A DNA stretch of 64,000 nt from Silene latifolia (lineage: Eukaryota; Streptophyta; Magnoliopsida; Caryophyllales; Caryophyllaceae), in the NCBI RefSeq assembly GCF_048544455.1, contig NC_133534.1, positions 35,588,217 to 35,652,216 on the forward strand. The letters are read 5' to 3'. The position numbers and the translations under genes were made by a program. Below are positions 1-9,601 of the stretch, piece after piece; the first letter of the stretch is position 1, and each line of letters starts with the position of its first letter. The notes under the pieces were generated by a model that worked only from the letters and a program-made list of their open reading frames with translations, made no database searches and was not told the DNA's origin.

Positions 1-145
1 GGCTGGCAGGTTGTCATGCCGAGACCCAGGCTGACAGGCCGATGGGCTGCATCGGCTAGGCTGTCTAAGTCGTTGACTTGCTGTGGATATCTTTGACCTT
101 GCTCAATATGTTGACTTGGTCAGCGGTGCAGAATATGCCCCATCA
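1..145 (-). mobile_element. Gypsy LTR edge (fossil fragment)
   Basis: This stretch matches the right end of the two LTRs of the Gypsy element at 55203-58891. It shares the phrases GGATATCTTTGACCTTGCTC and AATATGTTGACT, and it ends in the same GCCCCATCA border. On the minus strand it therefore begins an LTR with TGATGGGGC. The rest of the element lies left of the window. It is a fossil piece; its state beyond the edge cannot be judged. Confidence 0.8.
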
Positions 146-1199
146 GCCATTTTTGTGAAAGCTTGTCATCATGTGACTTGTTTTCCACCCTTTGTTTTCT
201 GAAAACTTATGATCTCTTTTGGATAATTTCGAACACTCTTTCTCTCCTTTGCCTTTTAAATAAGAACCCTCTTTTGTGCAAGTTTGGGAAGTTGTTGAAC
301 CTCATCACATGTGATGGTCTTTGATCTTTAAAACCCTAACAACCCACCTTGCTTGCTCTCCCTATAAAAGGCGTGCCTTATCCCCTCAAAACCTCAAGAC
401 TTTTTCTGAGATTTCATCTAAGTTTGCAAAATTGTTTTCAAAGCTTAAAAACCGAGTCTTTATTTTGCAAAGCTTTTAAAAGTCTTCAAGTGTTACAATC
501 ATAGATACTGTTACTTTAATATACTAGACTCTCTCACTTATGAACCGTTGATCTTGTAAAGTTGTCCATCTCAATTCTTTTTAAGAATAAGCTAGTGGAA
601 ACTTGATCCTTATAACGTTATAAGTTTGTGTGCAGAGTTTAGGACGGGGTAGTCTTTAACTCTTTGGCAACCGGAGTAGGTTGCGAGTTTACTTGTTCTA
701 GAACGGAGTAGTTCTTAAACTTGTGCCACAACCGGAGTAGGTTGTTGTCTTTTTATTGTACGGGTTTTTTAGTAGTCGGAGTAGATCACTAAAATTAATC
801 AATAAAAAGTAGATTGGACGTAGGCACTTGAGTTCTTGCCGAACCAATTCAAAAATCTCGTGTTTGATTTTATTTGTTTTATTCCGCTGCTCTTTATTTC
901 GTTTGCCTTTCTTTTGCTTAACTTTTGAAGTAACAGTTCCACATACTGTCACATTTGGTCTGCAGTCTGTACTTCATAAACTGAGACAAATAGCTACAGT
1001 CAGAACAATTGTTACCTTCATACTTCAGCAAACGTTCATTTTAATACTCGTTTAATTTCTCAATATTATTCGAAGTATTCTCCTATCTCTTTTCATCCTA
1101 CAACTTACTTTAAATCAATAAAGTTGAAGTTGAATTTTTTAAATAGTACCTAATTCACCCCCTCCCCCTCTTAGGTACTTGAATCCATAAACTCAACAA
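146..1199 (+). mobile_element. Copia-type LTR-like stretch (fossil, borders uncertain)
   Basis: The stretch has a TATA box (TATAAAAGG near 363), and near 817-862 the phrases GGACGTAGGC and TTGCCGAACCAATTC. These resemble the U5-side sequence of plant Copia (Sirevirus-like) LTRs as I remember them. A pyrimidine-rich run follows, and the stretch ends near 1199 in CAACA, a usual LTR end. No start and no target duplication were found, so the borders are approximate. The three-part 'TTCTTAAACTTGTGCCACAA'-like phrases between 640 and 780 are internal direct repeats of the GGAGTAG type. The family call is an inference. Confidence 0.45.
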
Positions 1200-1340
1200 C
1201 TGTGTACGGCTAGTTAATACGTACTAAGAATTTCAAAAGCAATCAATACTTGCAAGTTACATATTATCGTTTAATACTTTAATTGCTAAGTATAACTTAG
1301 AAATACTATGTACCAAAAAAATATCCTAAGATATCGAAAA

Positions 1341-2031
1341 CGGAATTACTTTTTCACATACGGATTTTACTTTTTCACATACATTTTGTTATTAACTTTC
1401 CATCTAATACCCTTTGAACCTCAAACCTAATCAGATTAACTCCTACTCCTTTTACCTAAAACGTAATCTAATTCCTCAAAAGATTTCAACAATGAATGAA
1501 ATAATTTATTTGATTATTAATTGTTAATATTATTTGTTGCAATTTTTTATTTTCAATTATGATTATGAAATTTTCATTGACTGGTTAAATCCAGAAGACC
1601 AATAACATAAAGCTTGCAGAGTAATGCCGAAATCAAACTATACACAAGCAAGCAGCTACTGCAAATTTAGGGATTTGGAAATTATTATTATTATGAAATT
1701 TTGCAAACTGTTTCGTAAATGCTGCCTCTCTTTGGATGATTTGGTTGACTATATAAATGCAACATAAGTCGGTAACTAAAAAGAACTCCATCAGATGAAG
1801 CAATCGAATGTTGCACCATTCTCTAAATTCATTTTGCAAAGGTAGTGTTATATTACAACAATAGAATTTTTTGTTTGTTAATTATAATTGTTTAAATTAG
1901 GGTTTATAAGATAATTATTATTGATGGGTGTATTTTGACTTTTGAGTTAGGGAGATGGAAAAAATAAGAAGGGTAAACTCGTAAAAATCGTATGTGAAAG
2001 AATAAAGTACGTATGTAAAAAAGCACAACCC
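1341..2031. mobile_element. Mutator-like MITE, 9-bp target duplication
   Basis: TATCGAAAA occurs directly before (1332-1340) and after (2032-2040) this 691-bp stretch. The ends are inverted repeats: the left end has ACTTTTTCACATACGG and TTTCACATACA, and the right end read backwards has CTTTTTTACATACGTA and TTTCACATACG. A 9-bp duplication with long inverted ends and no transposase points to a non-autonomous Mutator-like element. The interior is AT-rich with no believable ORF. Confidence 0.75.
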
Positions 2032-2201
2032 TATCGAAAATATACGGTATTTGAAAATGAGGTAACAAACCTAATTTTTTTTTCTTTATCTATTGCTTCA
2101 AGTTAGGAGTTATTTTAGTAAATACATTAATTTTCAATAGAAATAAGGTATGAGTAGTTTGACGGGAAAAAATGTGTTGTGGTTGTTGTTTTATTATTTA
2201 A

Positions 2202-2221
2202 TATAGATAGATAGATAGATT
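2202..2221. repeat. (GATA)n microsatellite
   Basis: A short run of the 4-bp unit GATA/ATAG, about five copies, lies directly before copy A of the unnamed noncoding repeat. Confidence 0.9.
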
Positions 2222-2900
2222 TGTTAGTATCTAAAGATTCGGGGACAGTCGGTTCGATGAGGAGCAGGTTCAACAAACGCAGAAATCTCCATAGCCATCT
2301 TTCATAGATTCATGTATCTTCACTTAAAACAGTTGGAAAACATAGAGAATGAAAATGACATACAAATAAATTCATGTATCTTCACATAAAACAGTTGGAA
2401 AAAAAATATATGAAACAATTGAAAAGTTAAGCTAAAAAGCTAAGTGTTTTCGTTGTTTTTAGCTCAAAAAATCGTGTTAACATCCTCATTCCCTCTCACA
2501 CAATCTCATAGGCCGATTAATAATAGGGTTTACCGAATAATCAACTTTGGCAAAAGTTCTAAACACATAACTCAAATAGTGAAATGCAATCCATCAAGGC
2601 GTTAAGAATCTAGGATTTAATTTAGAAATACGAAAAATTTCACACTATACTAAGTAATAATAAAATTTAAAAATCGAAAAGTTTAACCAAGATGTTCATT
2701 GTTTTATCGTTTAGGTGCGACAATCCTTAGTAAGGCCCTCATTTCGCCATTTAATTTTGATCAACGACACATAAATGTCATTACTACCAAAATAAAATAG
2801 AGCATGTGATAGTTGAAGGGCAGCAAATTTCAACGTGACACCGGATTTTGTGAAGTTTTCAAGTCTAAGAAAACTTATCGTTCTTTAATGTTTAATTTGA
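2222..2900 (+). repeat. Unnamed noncoding repeat, copy A
   Basis: Copy A starts at the core (ATTCGGGGACAGTCGG, then AAACGCAG, then TAGCCATCTTTCATAGAT) and continues with the block shared by copies B and D (TTCGTTGTTTTTAGCTC, then GTGCGACAATCC, then the short hairpin CCTTA-G-TAAGG near 2725). The upstream USE-like part seen in copies B-D is not recognised here. There is no open frame of note. It is one unit of a family of roughly 1 kb repeated in this part of the window; function unknown. Confidence 0.6.
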
Positions 2901-3044
2901 TTAAAATATCTATAGTAAAAAAATATAAAGACTACACAAATAATTGGGACGTAAGTAGAAGAAAAACTTGAACGAAAAGAGAAAGGGAAAGTGTGAACTT
3001 TAATGTCTCTAATGAAGAATGTATATAATGTCTTTTGACACCAA

Positions 3045-3850
3045 ACTCCCATATCGAATAATTAAGAACTATTAAACAAGGTTTTAAGAAATAATACTAC
3101 ACTTTTAATTGACCAACTACTATAGTTGGTTAGCCATATAAACTCAAATGTTAATATCTGATGATACGGGACGGTCGAATCGACGAGGAGCTCCTTCCGA
3201 CAAACGCAGCAGCAAGTCAGCAACCCTTAGCCATCTTCCATAGATGGACTAGTTTTTTGGGTCCTAAAAATATGATCCGCGTGTTATATTGATTAATATC
3301 TACATACATACGAAAAAATCGAGAAGTCTAGTTAAAAAGGTACTCTTAACTGTTTTCGTTGTTTTTAGCTCGAAAAATCATGTTAACATCTTCGTTCTGT
3401 GTTGCGATCCGTCAGGTAAACGTCATTGCTACCAAAATAGAATAGAATGCTATGTGTGATGATTCACACAATCAGACGATTTTTCTTTTATGCATCTTAG
3501 TTTGTAATAACAAGGGCATTTCTAAATCATACTCGAAGGCTCCAACCATATTACTCAAATACGACCCCTCAAGGCGTCAAGAAGCTAGGATTTAATTTAG
3601 GGAGACGGAAAATTTCATACTAGACGAAGTAGTAATAGAATTAAAAAGTTTTGAAGAGTTTAACCCAGATTTTCATTGTTTTTGCTGTTTAGGTGCGACA
3701 ATCCCTATTAGGGACCTCGTTTCGCCATTGTGATCAACACGTAAATGTCATTATTACCAAAATAAAATACTCCGTAGCATGTATATATAGCTGATGGATT
3801 TTGTATTGTTTAAAGTCTTTTAGATAACTAGAAAAGTTATCACTCTGCAA
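3045..3850 (+). repeat. Unnamed noncoding repeat, copy B (most complete)
   Basis: In order: a USE-like box (ACTCCCATATCG, about 3046); a perfect hairpin CCAACTA-CTA-TAGTTGG (about 3113-3129); a TATA-like ATATAAAC (about 3136); the core with GGGACGGTCGAATCGACG, ACGCAGCAGC and CCTTAGCCATCTTCC; the closing hairpin CCATCT/AGATGG; and a T6 run (about 3253). A downstream block with GTGCGACAATCCC and the hairpin CCCTA-TTAGGG follows near 3700. The USE-to-TATA distance (near 78 bp) is too long for a normal snRNA promoter. It could be an RNA gene, a SINE-like element or a MITE; none is shown. Confidence 0.6.
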
Positions 3851-4054
3851 TTATTGAGGTTGGGAATAAACGATATATTCTCTCATTCTCGGTCAATTTT
3901 TTACAGTAGATTTTGACATAATTATTAAGGAAATGGGAGGAGACCACTCATTAAAACACCCCCAATATAAAAAAAGATAAATAAATAAATAAATAAGATA
4001 CCCTAAAATAAAAATGGTAAACAAATGATCGGGATAGGAGTATGTTGACCAACT

Positions 4055-4400
4055 TTTGACACCATACTCCCACATCGGATAATTATAAGATACTCCGTAT
4101 AAAACATGTTTTTAAATATGAATCTTACAAATTCAATTGACCGACTACTATAGTTGGTTAGCCTTATAAACTTATTTGATAATGATGATTGCCTACCGAG
4201 CAGAGGATCAAAGAACAAGACGCAGCAGCATGGACCTTAGCCATCTTACATAGAATGGTCTATCATCAAAGAATTTGTCATATGCGCCTAGCTTCCCACA
4301 TTAGATAGTTTATAAACTTCAGTTTATAATAGACATTGTGAAATTTAAACAACTTTTTACAATAGATGCAGGAAGGAAATAGTACTTGGTCAATTTTACA
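4055..4400 (+). repeat. Unnamed noncoding repeat, copy C
   Basis: This copy carries the best USE match of the family (ACTCCCACATCGG at about 4067), the hairpin CGACTACTATAGTTGG, TATA-like TTATAAACT (about 4160), then GACGCAGCAGC and CCTTAGCCATCTTACAT. The core is shorter than in copy B. The downstream block is missing or unrecognisable. Confidence 0.55.
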
Positions 4401-4990
4401 AATTCCTGGTGAACTAATGATTTCGTGCACAAACACATACTCCGCAGCAATATTTCAACCAATTCATATTTCATATTTCATAGAATGTAAAGTTAAATTA
4501 AAGAACCTAAAATTGGGATAACAAAAGATTAAAATTGAAACCAAAAAAATGTCAATATCTCACTATTCTTGTGAAAATAAGAAGTAAAACGTGACTTTAA
4601 AAGCAATATTATGTCACAATTGCTTTTATTAGCATGTATGTCATGTACTAACACCCATTTACAATACATGGGTAGCTATTCAATTATCTGGGATTTGATA
4701 TATGTATTTGTAACTAAATTATATTTGGGATTTGATTTGATTTGATATTTGTATTTGTGACTACTTTCCCATAGACTTAGATTTAGATTTAGATGAGACA
4801 TTCTTAGACATTAATCTCTAGCCACTCGTCAAGAGTGGACTAGTTTTTTTAGGTACATTCATACCTTATACGGAGGATCAAATATAATTAATAATGCATC
4901 ACCTTTTATTGTTCTTGTTACATAAAATTTGAGATTCATGTAGGTCATCAAACATTAAAGGGTTTTATAAAAGTTACTATGAAAAACGGC
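4401..4990. other. AT-rich spacer, nothing recognised
   Basis: No gene, repeat end or RNA was recognised. A few short direct repeats of TTTGATTTGAT and ATTTAGATT lie near 4735-4795. Confidence 0.6.
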
Positions 4991-5290
4991 TTATTTAAAA
5001 ATTAATCTGATATTTTTAGGTTTATGTTTGGCTTTGAGATTATTAATTCCTTCATTGTGTGTCAAAGTCTTTTTAGAATTTAGACCGAAAAACTTTGAAT
5101 GATCATATATCGTGGTTGTGAGTTTCAAATTCCACAATTTTTTCTTTAAATCGTAGTTCTCATAACTACTATTGTTTCGAAAAAAAATCACCATTTCCTG
5201 AACCTGAGTTATGGTCATTCAAAATTTTTGCTTTTGAAAAAAAAAAGTATTACGTGCAAAGTAACAAATATCAGGATACTACGTACATTT
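4991..5290. repeat. Dispersed repeat shared with 22550-22790
   Basis: The two places share the phrases ACTTTGA(A/G)TGA(T/C)CATAT, CAAATCGTAGTT or AAATCGTAGTTCTC, GAAAAAAATC and GAGTTATG, in the same order and orientation. The short minus-strand ORFs here and at 22453-22692 look alike only because the DNA is related. Family unknown. Confidence 0.65.
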
Positions 5291-5409
5291 TATAAACACT
5301 ACAAAATAGGAGTCCTTAATTATATAGTAATCTCTTATCCTGTAGGTCTCTTTTCTATGCGATGGGTAGAAACTTACATGTTCACTATGACATGTCATAT
5401 CCGTTACAT

Positions 5410-5525
5410 CTTGTAACGGGTCAAATATCACCTATATGGGTAAATAAAGACAAGTCATTGTGACAAGTCTTACTTTTGTCTTATCTACCCAAATGAGTAC
5501 TATTTGTCCCATTACAAATTTATGA
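5410..5525. mobile_element. Short foldback MITE
   Basis: The left arm (TTGTAACGGGTCAAATATCA, then GGGTAAATAAAGACAAGT) is the imperfect inverse of the right arm (TTGTCTTATCTACCC, then TTTGTCCCATTACAAAT). The arms cover almost the whole 115 bp. The target duplication is not clear. Confidence 0.6.
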
Positions 5526-5559
5526 CGGCTATATCTAGCATAAGGAGACTCATTGAACT

Positions 5560-6064
5560 TAGAGTGTATAGTTACTAATTGTGGTGTTCAAAGTCGGGTA
5601 CTCCTTTAGGTGGACGCGTCGATATCATGCTTTAAACCCTTTGGCTAGCGAGGTTTATGCTATTAGAGATGGAATTGAGTACGCGGTAAAGGCCAAGGGT
5701 ACCTTTATCATTAGCTCAGATTGTCAAGTTGTCGTTAATCTTATTTTCTCTACTATTACACCTTTGTGTCCTCTGCCTAATATTATCATGGAGTGAAGGG
5801 AACAATTAAGAGCCTCTCCTCCCTTGAAGATCATATTCGAAGGAAGATTAACCAACTTGATTGTTGATTCTCTTGTCCGATTCGCGCTTCATGACCAGTC
5901 ACCAAGCACTGGAAATTTTCGTTGGAATAGTACACCAAGCTTGACTCTATTTGTAAAATTGACTCTACTATTGTAACTTTGTCCCCAAACCCTTCCCGTA
6001 ATGTACTCTTGTAACTTTGTTGCTTTAATTTAATTTAACCTCCCACTTTTGCCCAAAAAAAAAA
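5560..6064 (+). pseudogene. LINE 3' end: RNase H-like piece with A-tail
   Basis: The frame at 5581-5796 has the RVT_3-type RNase H signature found at the 3' end of plant L1 LINE ORF2 and in host relatives: ASEVYAIRDGIEYAV, then FIISSDCQVVVNLI. After a stop the same kind of sequence goes on (ADSLVRFALH-like, about 5870-5895). A 3' UTR-like stretch (TTTAATTTAATTTAACC) then ends in an A10 tail at about 6055-6064. This is what a 5'-truncated, retroposed LINE copy looks like. It sits directly upstream of repeat copy D, so it landed after that repeat existed. It could instead be a retro-copy of a host RNase H-like gene. Confidence 0.65.
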
Positions 6065-6071
6065 GTCTGGT

Positions 6072-6295
6072 ACTCCCATATCGGATAATTATAATATACT
6101 AAACGCGTTTTTAATAAGGAATCGTACACTTTCAATTGACCAACTACAATAGTTGGTTAGCCATGTAAACTTTGTTAATCGAATTTGCTTACGGAATCGA
6201 AAATTGTAGATGGCTGATTTAACGTGGGAGAAGATCCTGTCCGTCAGGCGCCAGCCAACTCTTAGCCATCTTTCATAGATGGACTATTTTTTAAG
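6072..6295 (+). repeat. Unnamed noncoding repeat, copy D (5' part)
   Basis: It has the USE-like ACTCCCATATCGG (about 6074), TTCAATTGACCAACTAC, TAGTTGGTTAGCCATG and TAAAC, then a core that ends CTCTTAGCCATCTTTC, AGATGGAC and a T6 run (about 6285). The core holds an extra GATGGCT (about 6212) that can pair with AGCCATC. The rest of the unit reappears at 6755-6900, after a LINE fragment. Confidence 0.55.
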
Positions 6296-6304
6296 TTGTC
6301 GACA

Positions 6305-6525
6305 TTACGCACCACGACCCGTTCCACCGATTAACAGAGAAGCCTATTTCCAACACCTTTTCAAGAAAACATCACTTGACCCAGCCATAGGGCTTGCTCA
6401 TATCTAATGAGGGCAAAAATTTTCGGTTTGTTCTTCTCCACCTTGAGAGCACCTCAAACGCCACTAGAGTATTATCTGCGATGAGGCGGCCCATAATAAA
6501 AGCACTTTACTCTTCAGCTATAATT
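6305..6525 (-). pseudogene. LINE reverse-transcriptase fragment
   Basis: Read on the minus strand this gives a broken frame with GRLIADNTLVAFEVLS, then KFLPSLDMSK, then FLEKVLEIGFS. These match the plant L1 RT region in which GRLI-DN-L-AFE is followed by KLDM-KAYDRVEW and the helix after it. At least one stop and several replaced residues are present. The fragment is only about 70 codons long and cannot be active. It lies between the two parts of repeat copy D. Confidence 0.7.
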
Positions 6526-6754
6526 AATATCATGAAGAAAACCTTTGAGCCGATTAGCTAATGTTTTCTAAATGACTGTAAATAACATTACATAAGCTAA
6601 TCGTTATAGGGTATTGTATTTAAGATTCATACCGTTGTCGATTAAACCACCAGTCTCGAATAAAAGCATAAATATCTTAATAACCTACGGAGTACTATTT
6701 TGTATGTCCCAATGCTCTTGGTAATTAAAAAACCGCATGCATACCGTCCGGTCC

Positions 6755-6900
6755 TGCCGTCACCTAACACGCAATCTCATAGACCGATTAATAATAGGGT
6801 TTACCGAATTATCAACTCCGACAAAGATTCCAATCATAGCACTCAAATGCGACCCCTCAAGGCGTCAAGAAGCTAGGATTTAAGTTAGGGAGACAGAAAA
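6755..6900 (+). repeat. Unnamed noncoding repeat, copy D (downstream block)
   Basis: It shares with copies A and B the phrases CAATCTCATAGACCGATTAA, TAGGGTTTACCGAA, CCCCTCAAGGCGTCAAGAAG and CTAGGATTTAA, in the same order. Confidence 0.6.
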
Positions 6901-7123
6901 TTTCAGAGGAGAAACAAGAGTGCGTATGTGAGCCACGGCTGGCCTCATCGTGGTGATGGAGCATGGGAGACAGGGAGAGCGGAGCCATGGTAGTAGCGTG
7001 GTTGAGTCAAGTCGGAGGTCGAGCTCGGAGTTGCAGGTGACAATTGTGGTTATCAGTGGTGTCAAGGTTGGGTCAAAGTGAATTACCTTTTTTTTCCTTT
7101 TTCAAGGCATAAATAATGTGAGA

Positions 7124-7456
7124 TTAAATTGTCTTTGTCTCTAAGTGTCGTGTCCTTGTTTTCTGATGGGTGCAGCTGAAACAAATAAGAGGAAGGCAGC
7201 TGAAAATTGTATCGAGGAGTATTTCAATAGAAGTGGCGGTATCTTGCTGTAAAAGCAGATTTCCTTTAGCCAGGGCTGTGGCATAAGAGGAGGGCAGCGG
7301 AAAATTGTATCTGAGGATAAGATCAAGAATGCGACCAACAACTATGACCCGAAACTCGTTATTGCCAGTTTTAGTGAGGAAATCATCTACGAAGGCATTG
7401 GCGATGACAGGATTGTAGCCATCAAAGCCTCTTAAGACCCCGTCCGTGGATCCCAT
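7124..7456 (-). CDS. Unrecognised 110-codon ORF, possibly a gene relic
   Basis: The frame begins MGSTDGVLRGFDGYNPVIAN and contains FRVIVVGRILDLILRYNFPL. I do not recognise the family. The DNA of this ORF holds a diverged internal duplication: AAATTGTATCGAGGAG and AAATTGTATCTGAGGA lie about 100 bp apart, each preceded by GG(A/G)GGCAGC-like text. No promoter, splice sites or neighbouring coding exons were seen. It may be chance or a decayed exon; the low confidence reflects this. Confidence 0.2.
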   Translation of the reverse strand: MGSTDGVLRGFDGYNPVIANAFVDDFLTKTGNNEFRVIVVGRILDLILRYNFPLPSSYATALAKGNLLLQQDTATSIEILLDTIFSCLPLICFSCTHQKTRTRHLETKTI

Positions 7457-7889
7457 ACGTGATCTCTACTTGACAGAGGTGTCTGTTGAAATGTTGATAT
7501 GTCATGATAAAATATGATGATAATTTATGCGTGCGATCAGGAAACGTACCAATGATTTGTTTATCAGTTGTTACCAAGGGCCAAAACCTTCATCAATACT
7601 TATATGCTGTCCATATGACACTTTGGAAATCTCTGAAATGGAGCAATGACTTGAGCATTGCTACTAACTTTGCCTATGAATACTACTGGTTTCTATGAAT
7701 ACTAACTTTGCCGATGAAATCTCTGAAATGGAGCAATGACTTGAGAATTGTTAACGGAAACCTTTACTTGCTGGCACCCCTTTTTTTATGAAACAAGATT
7801 CTAATTAGTATCTGCACTCTGTTTGTATGTCTGCTATTCTTCTGTTTTAAACACTTGTTCATCATACTCTCATCTTTTTCTTCTAATTT
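7457..7889. other. Spacer with a short direct duplication
   Basis: CTCTGAAATGGAGCAATGAC followed by TTGAG occurs twice (about 7632 and 7723), as does TGAATACTA-TTTGCC text between them. Nothing else was recognised. Confidence 0.5.
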
Positions 7890-7909
7890 CGCTACAACGA
7901 AAACGCGGC

Positions 7910-8420
7910 ATAGTGACGGGCATACCGATGGAAAAAACAAGCCGTCAGAAAACTCGGGATACTAACGGATATTTGACGGAATTTCCGTCGGTACAAATTC
8001 CTGACGGATTTCCCGTCAGGAGTAATTGGCGCGTTGACACAGTCAATGGCGCTAAAAAACATGTGACGGAATATCTGTCAGTATTTCCAAAAAACTGACG
8101 GAATTTCCGTCATTGGCTTTCACACCCTACAGTGCATGACAGCTGTGAGGCATTTGGCATATCTGACGGATATTCCGTCAGTAAATCATAAAAACTGACG
8201 GAATTTCCGTCACATGTGTTATTTTTTTTGAAAACAGGTGTGTGACAACCTGTCACAATAATTGACCCAGTGACGGAAATTCCGTCAGGATTTTGAAAAA
8301 ACTGAGTCCAAATTATGTGACGTGTAAAATTTATGCATTATTGGTCTGATAAAGTAGGCCTATGACGGAATTTCCGTCAGGAATCCTATTTAACTGACGG
8401 AATTTCCGTCAGACGTTCCT
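7910..8420. repeat. Left subterminal repeats of the CACTA element
   Basis: About nine copies of the palindrome TGACGGAATTTCCGTCA or its TGACGGAAATTCCGTCA form, some diverged, often in pairs separated by about 15-20 bp. In En/Spm such subterminal repeats are the TnpA binding sites; that role here is inferred. Confidence 0.9.
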
Positions 8421-9601
8421 TTTATCTCAAACACGGGATCAATCCCTTCAACACTTTACCAATTTTCGCCCAAATTAAAAATCGTCAAACCCTAACACCA
8501 CCACCTTAAAACACGACACCACCATCACCACCCTCCTCCACTTCCGGCGCCACCACTACCAACACCACCTCGTCGTCGCCATCACTATAAGGTAATTTTA
8601 TTTGTTTTTCTTCTTTTCTCCTTTCTCTTTTACCTTTTTCCTTTTCTTGTTTTTAATTTATTTATTTTCATAGCCACCCCACCTCCTCCTGCCGCCGCCT
8701 CCTCCTGCCGTCACCTTTCTTCTTTCTCATCCTTCCTTTTCATTTTTTTTCTTTGTGGAGCTAATTAGGTCTTTCTCATTTTAATTTTTTTTGTTTAATT
8801 ATCTTAATTGATTTAGAATATTAGTTATTGTTTTAATTATTGTTGAATTATTGGTGATGTTGATGCATGTTGACTTAGGATAGAAGCCAATTTTGTTTAA
8901 TATATGTTGTTATATTTTAATGTATGCATCTAATTTTATTGTTAAAAATTAGAATTATTGTTAATAATATTTTTTTAAATTGGAATTTTTGTTAATTAGA
9001 TTATTGATAAATTTTGTGAAATGTTAATGTCTTTAAAATGATAATTAGACTAGATATGTAAAATGAAAAATTATTCATGTTAGTTTTTGTTAATTGAAAA
9101 TAAAAGTAGCATTGTTGTATGTTTTTTTTAATATTGTTAAAATTATTGTTCATATTGACCTAGTACCCGTTCAAAAATTACTCACTAGGAGTAATTTTTG
9201 AATAGTCCCCGATTTGGAACTGTCTTTGTACGTTTTAAGTCACTTAGGTAGTAAACATGTGCTTGTGATTTGTTAATGAGGAAAGAGTTTGGTGACAATT
9301 CCTTTAATGTTCTTTAAATGCATATGTAGAGTAATTATTTATTCTATATTGTGTATTTGGAGAACGCATGGGAATTGCTGCCGAATTTTTTTCCTCATTA
9401 ATAAATCACAAGTACATGTTTGCTAGTGACTTGAAACGTACATTGATGGGTTTAGGTTGGAGTGATAAGGACCCAATTCAAAGAAATACAATATTTATAT
9501 TGGTTAAAATGTTAAATTATTGTGTATTATTCTTGATTTTGATTGTTGTTATGTTATTATTTTTTTTAATGACATATATAAATGTGTAGATACATAATAA
9601 C

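Noticed and set aside
2520-2540. Telomere-like TAGGGTTTACC, considered as a telomerase RNA template or telomere relic
   Set aside because: Only one and a half units, in the wrong sense for a plant template, and no other telomerase RNA feature was recognised.
3150-3180. U2-like phrase TTAATATCTGATGATACGGG in repeat copy B
   Set aside because: It is limited to one copy, has an insertion compared with U2, and nothing else of U2 is present.
4991-5218. 75-codon ORF similar to the one at 22453-22692
   Set aside because: The likeness is fully explained by a shared DNA repeat. Frames are short, differ in length and have no known motif.
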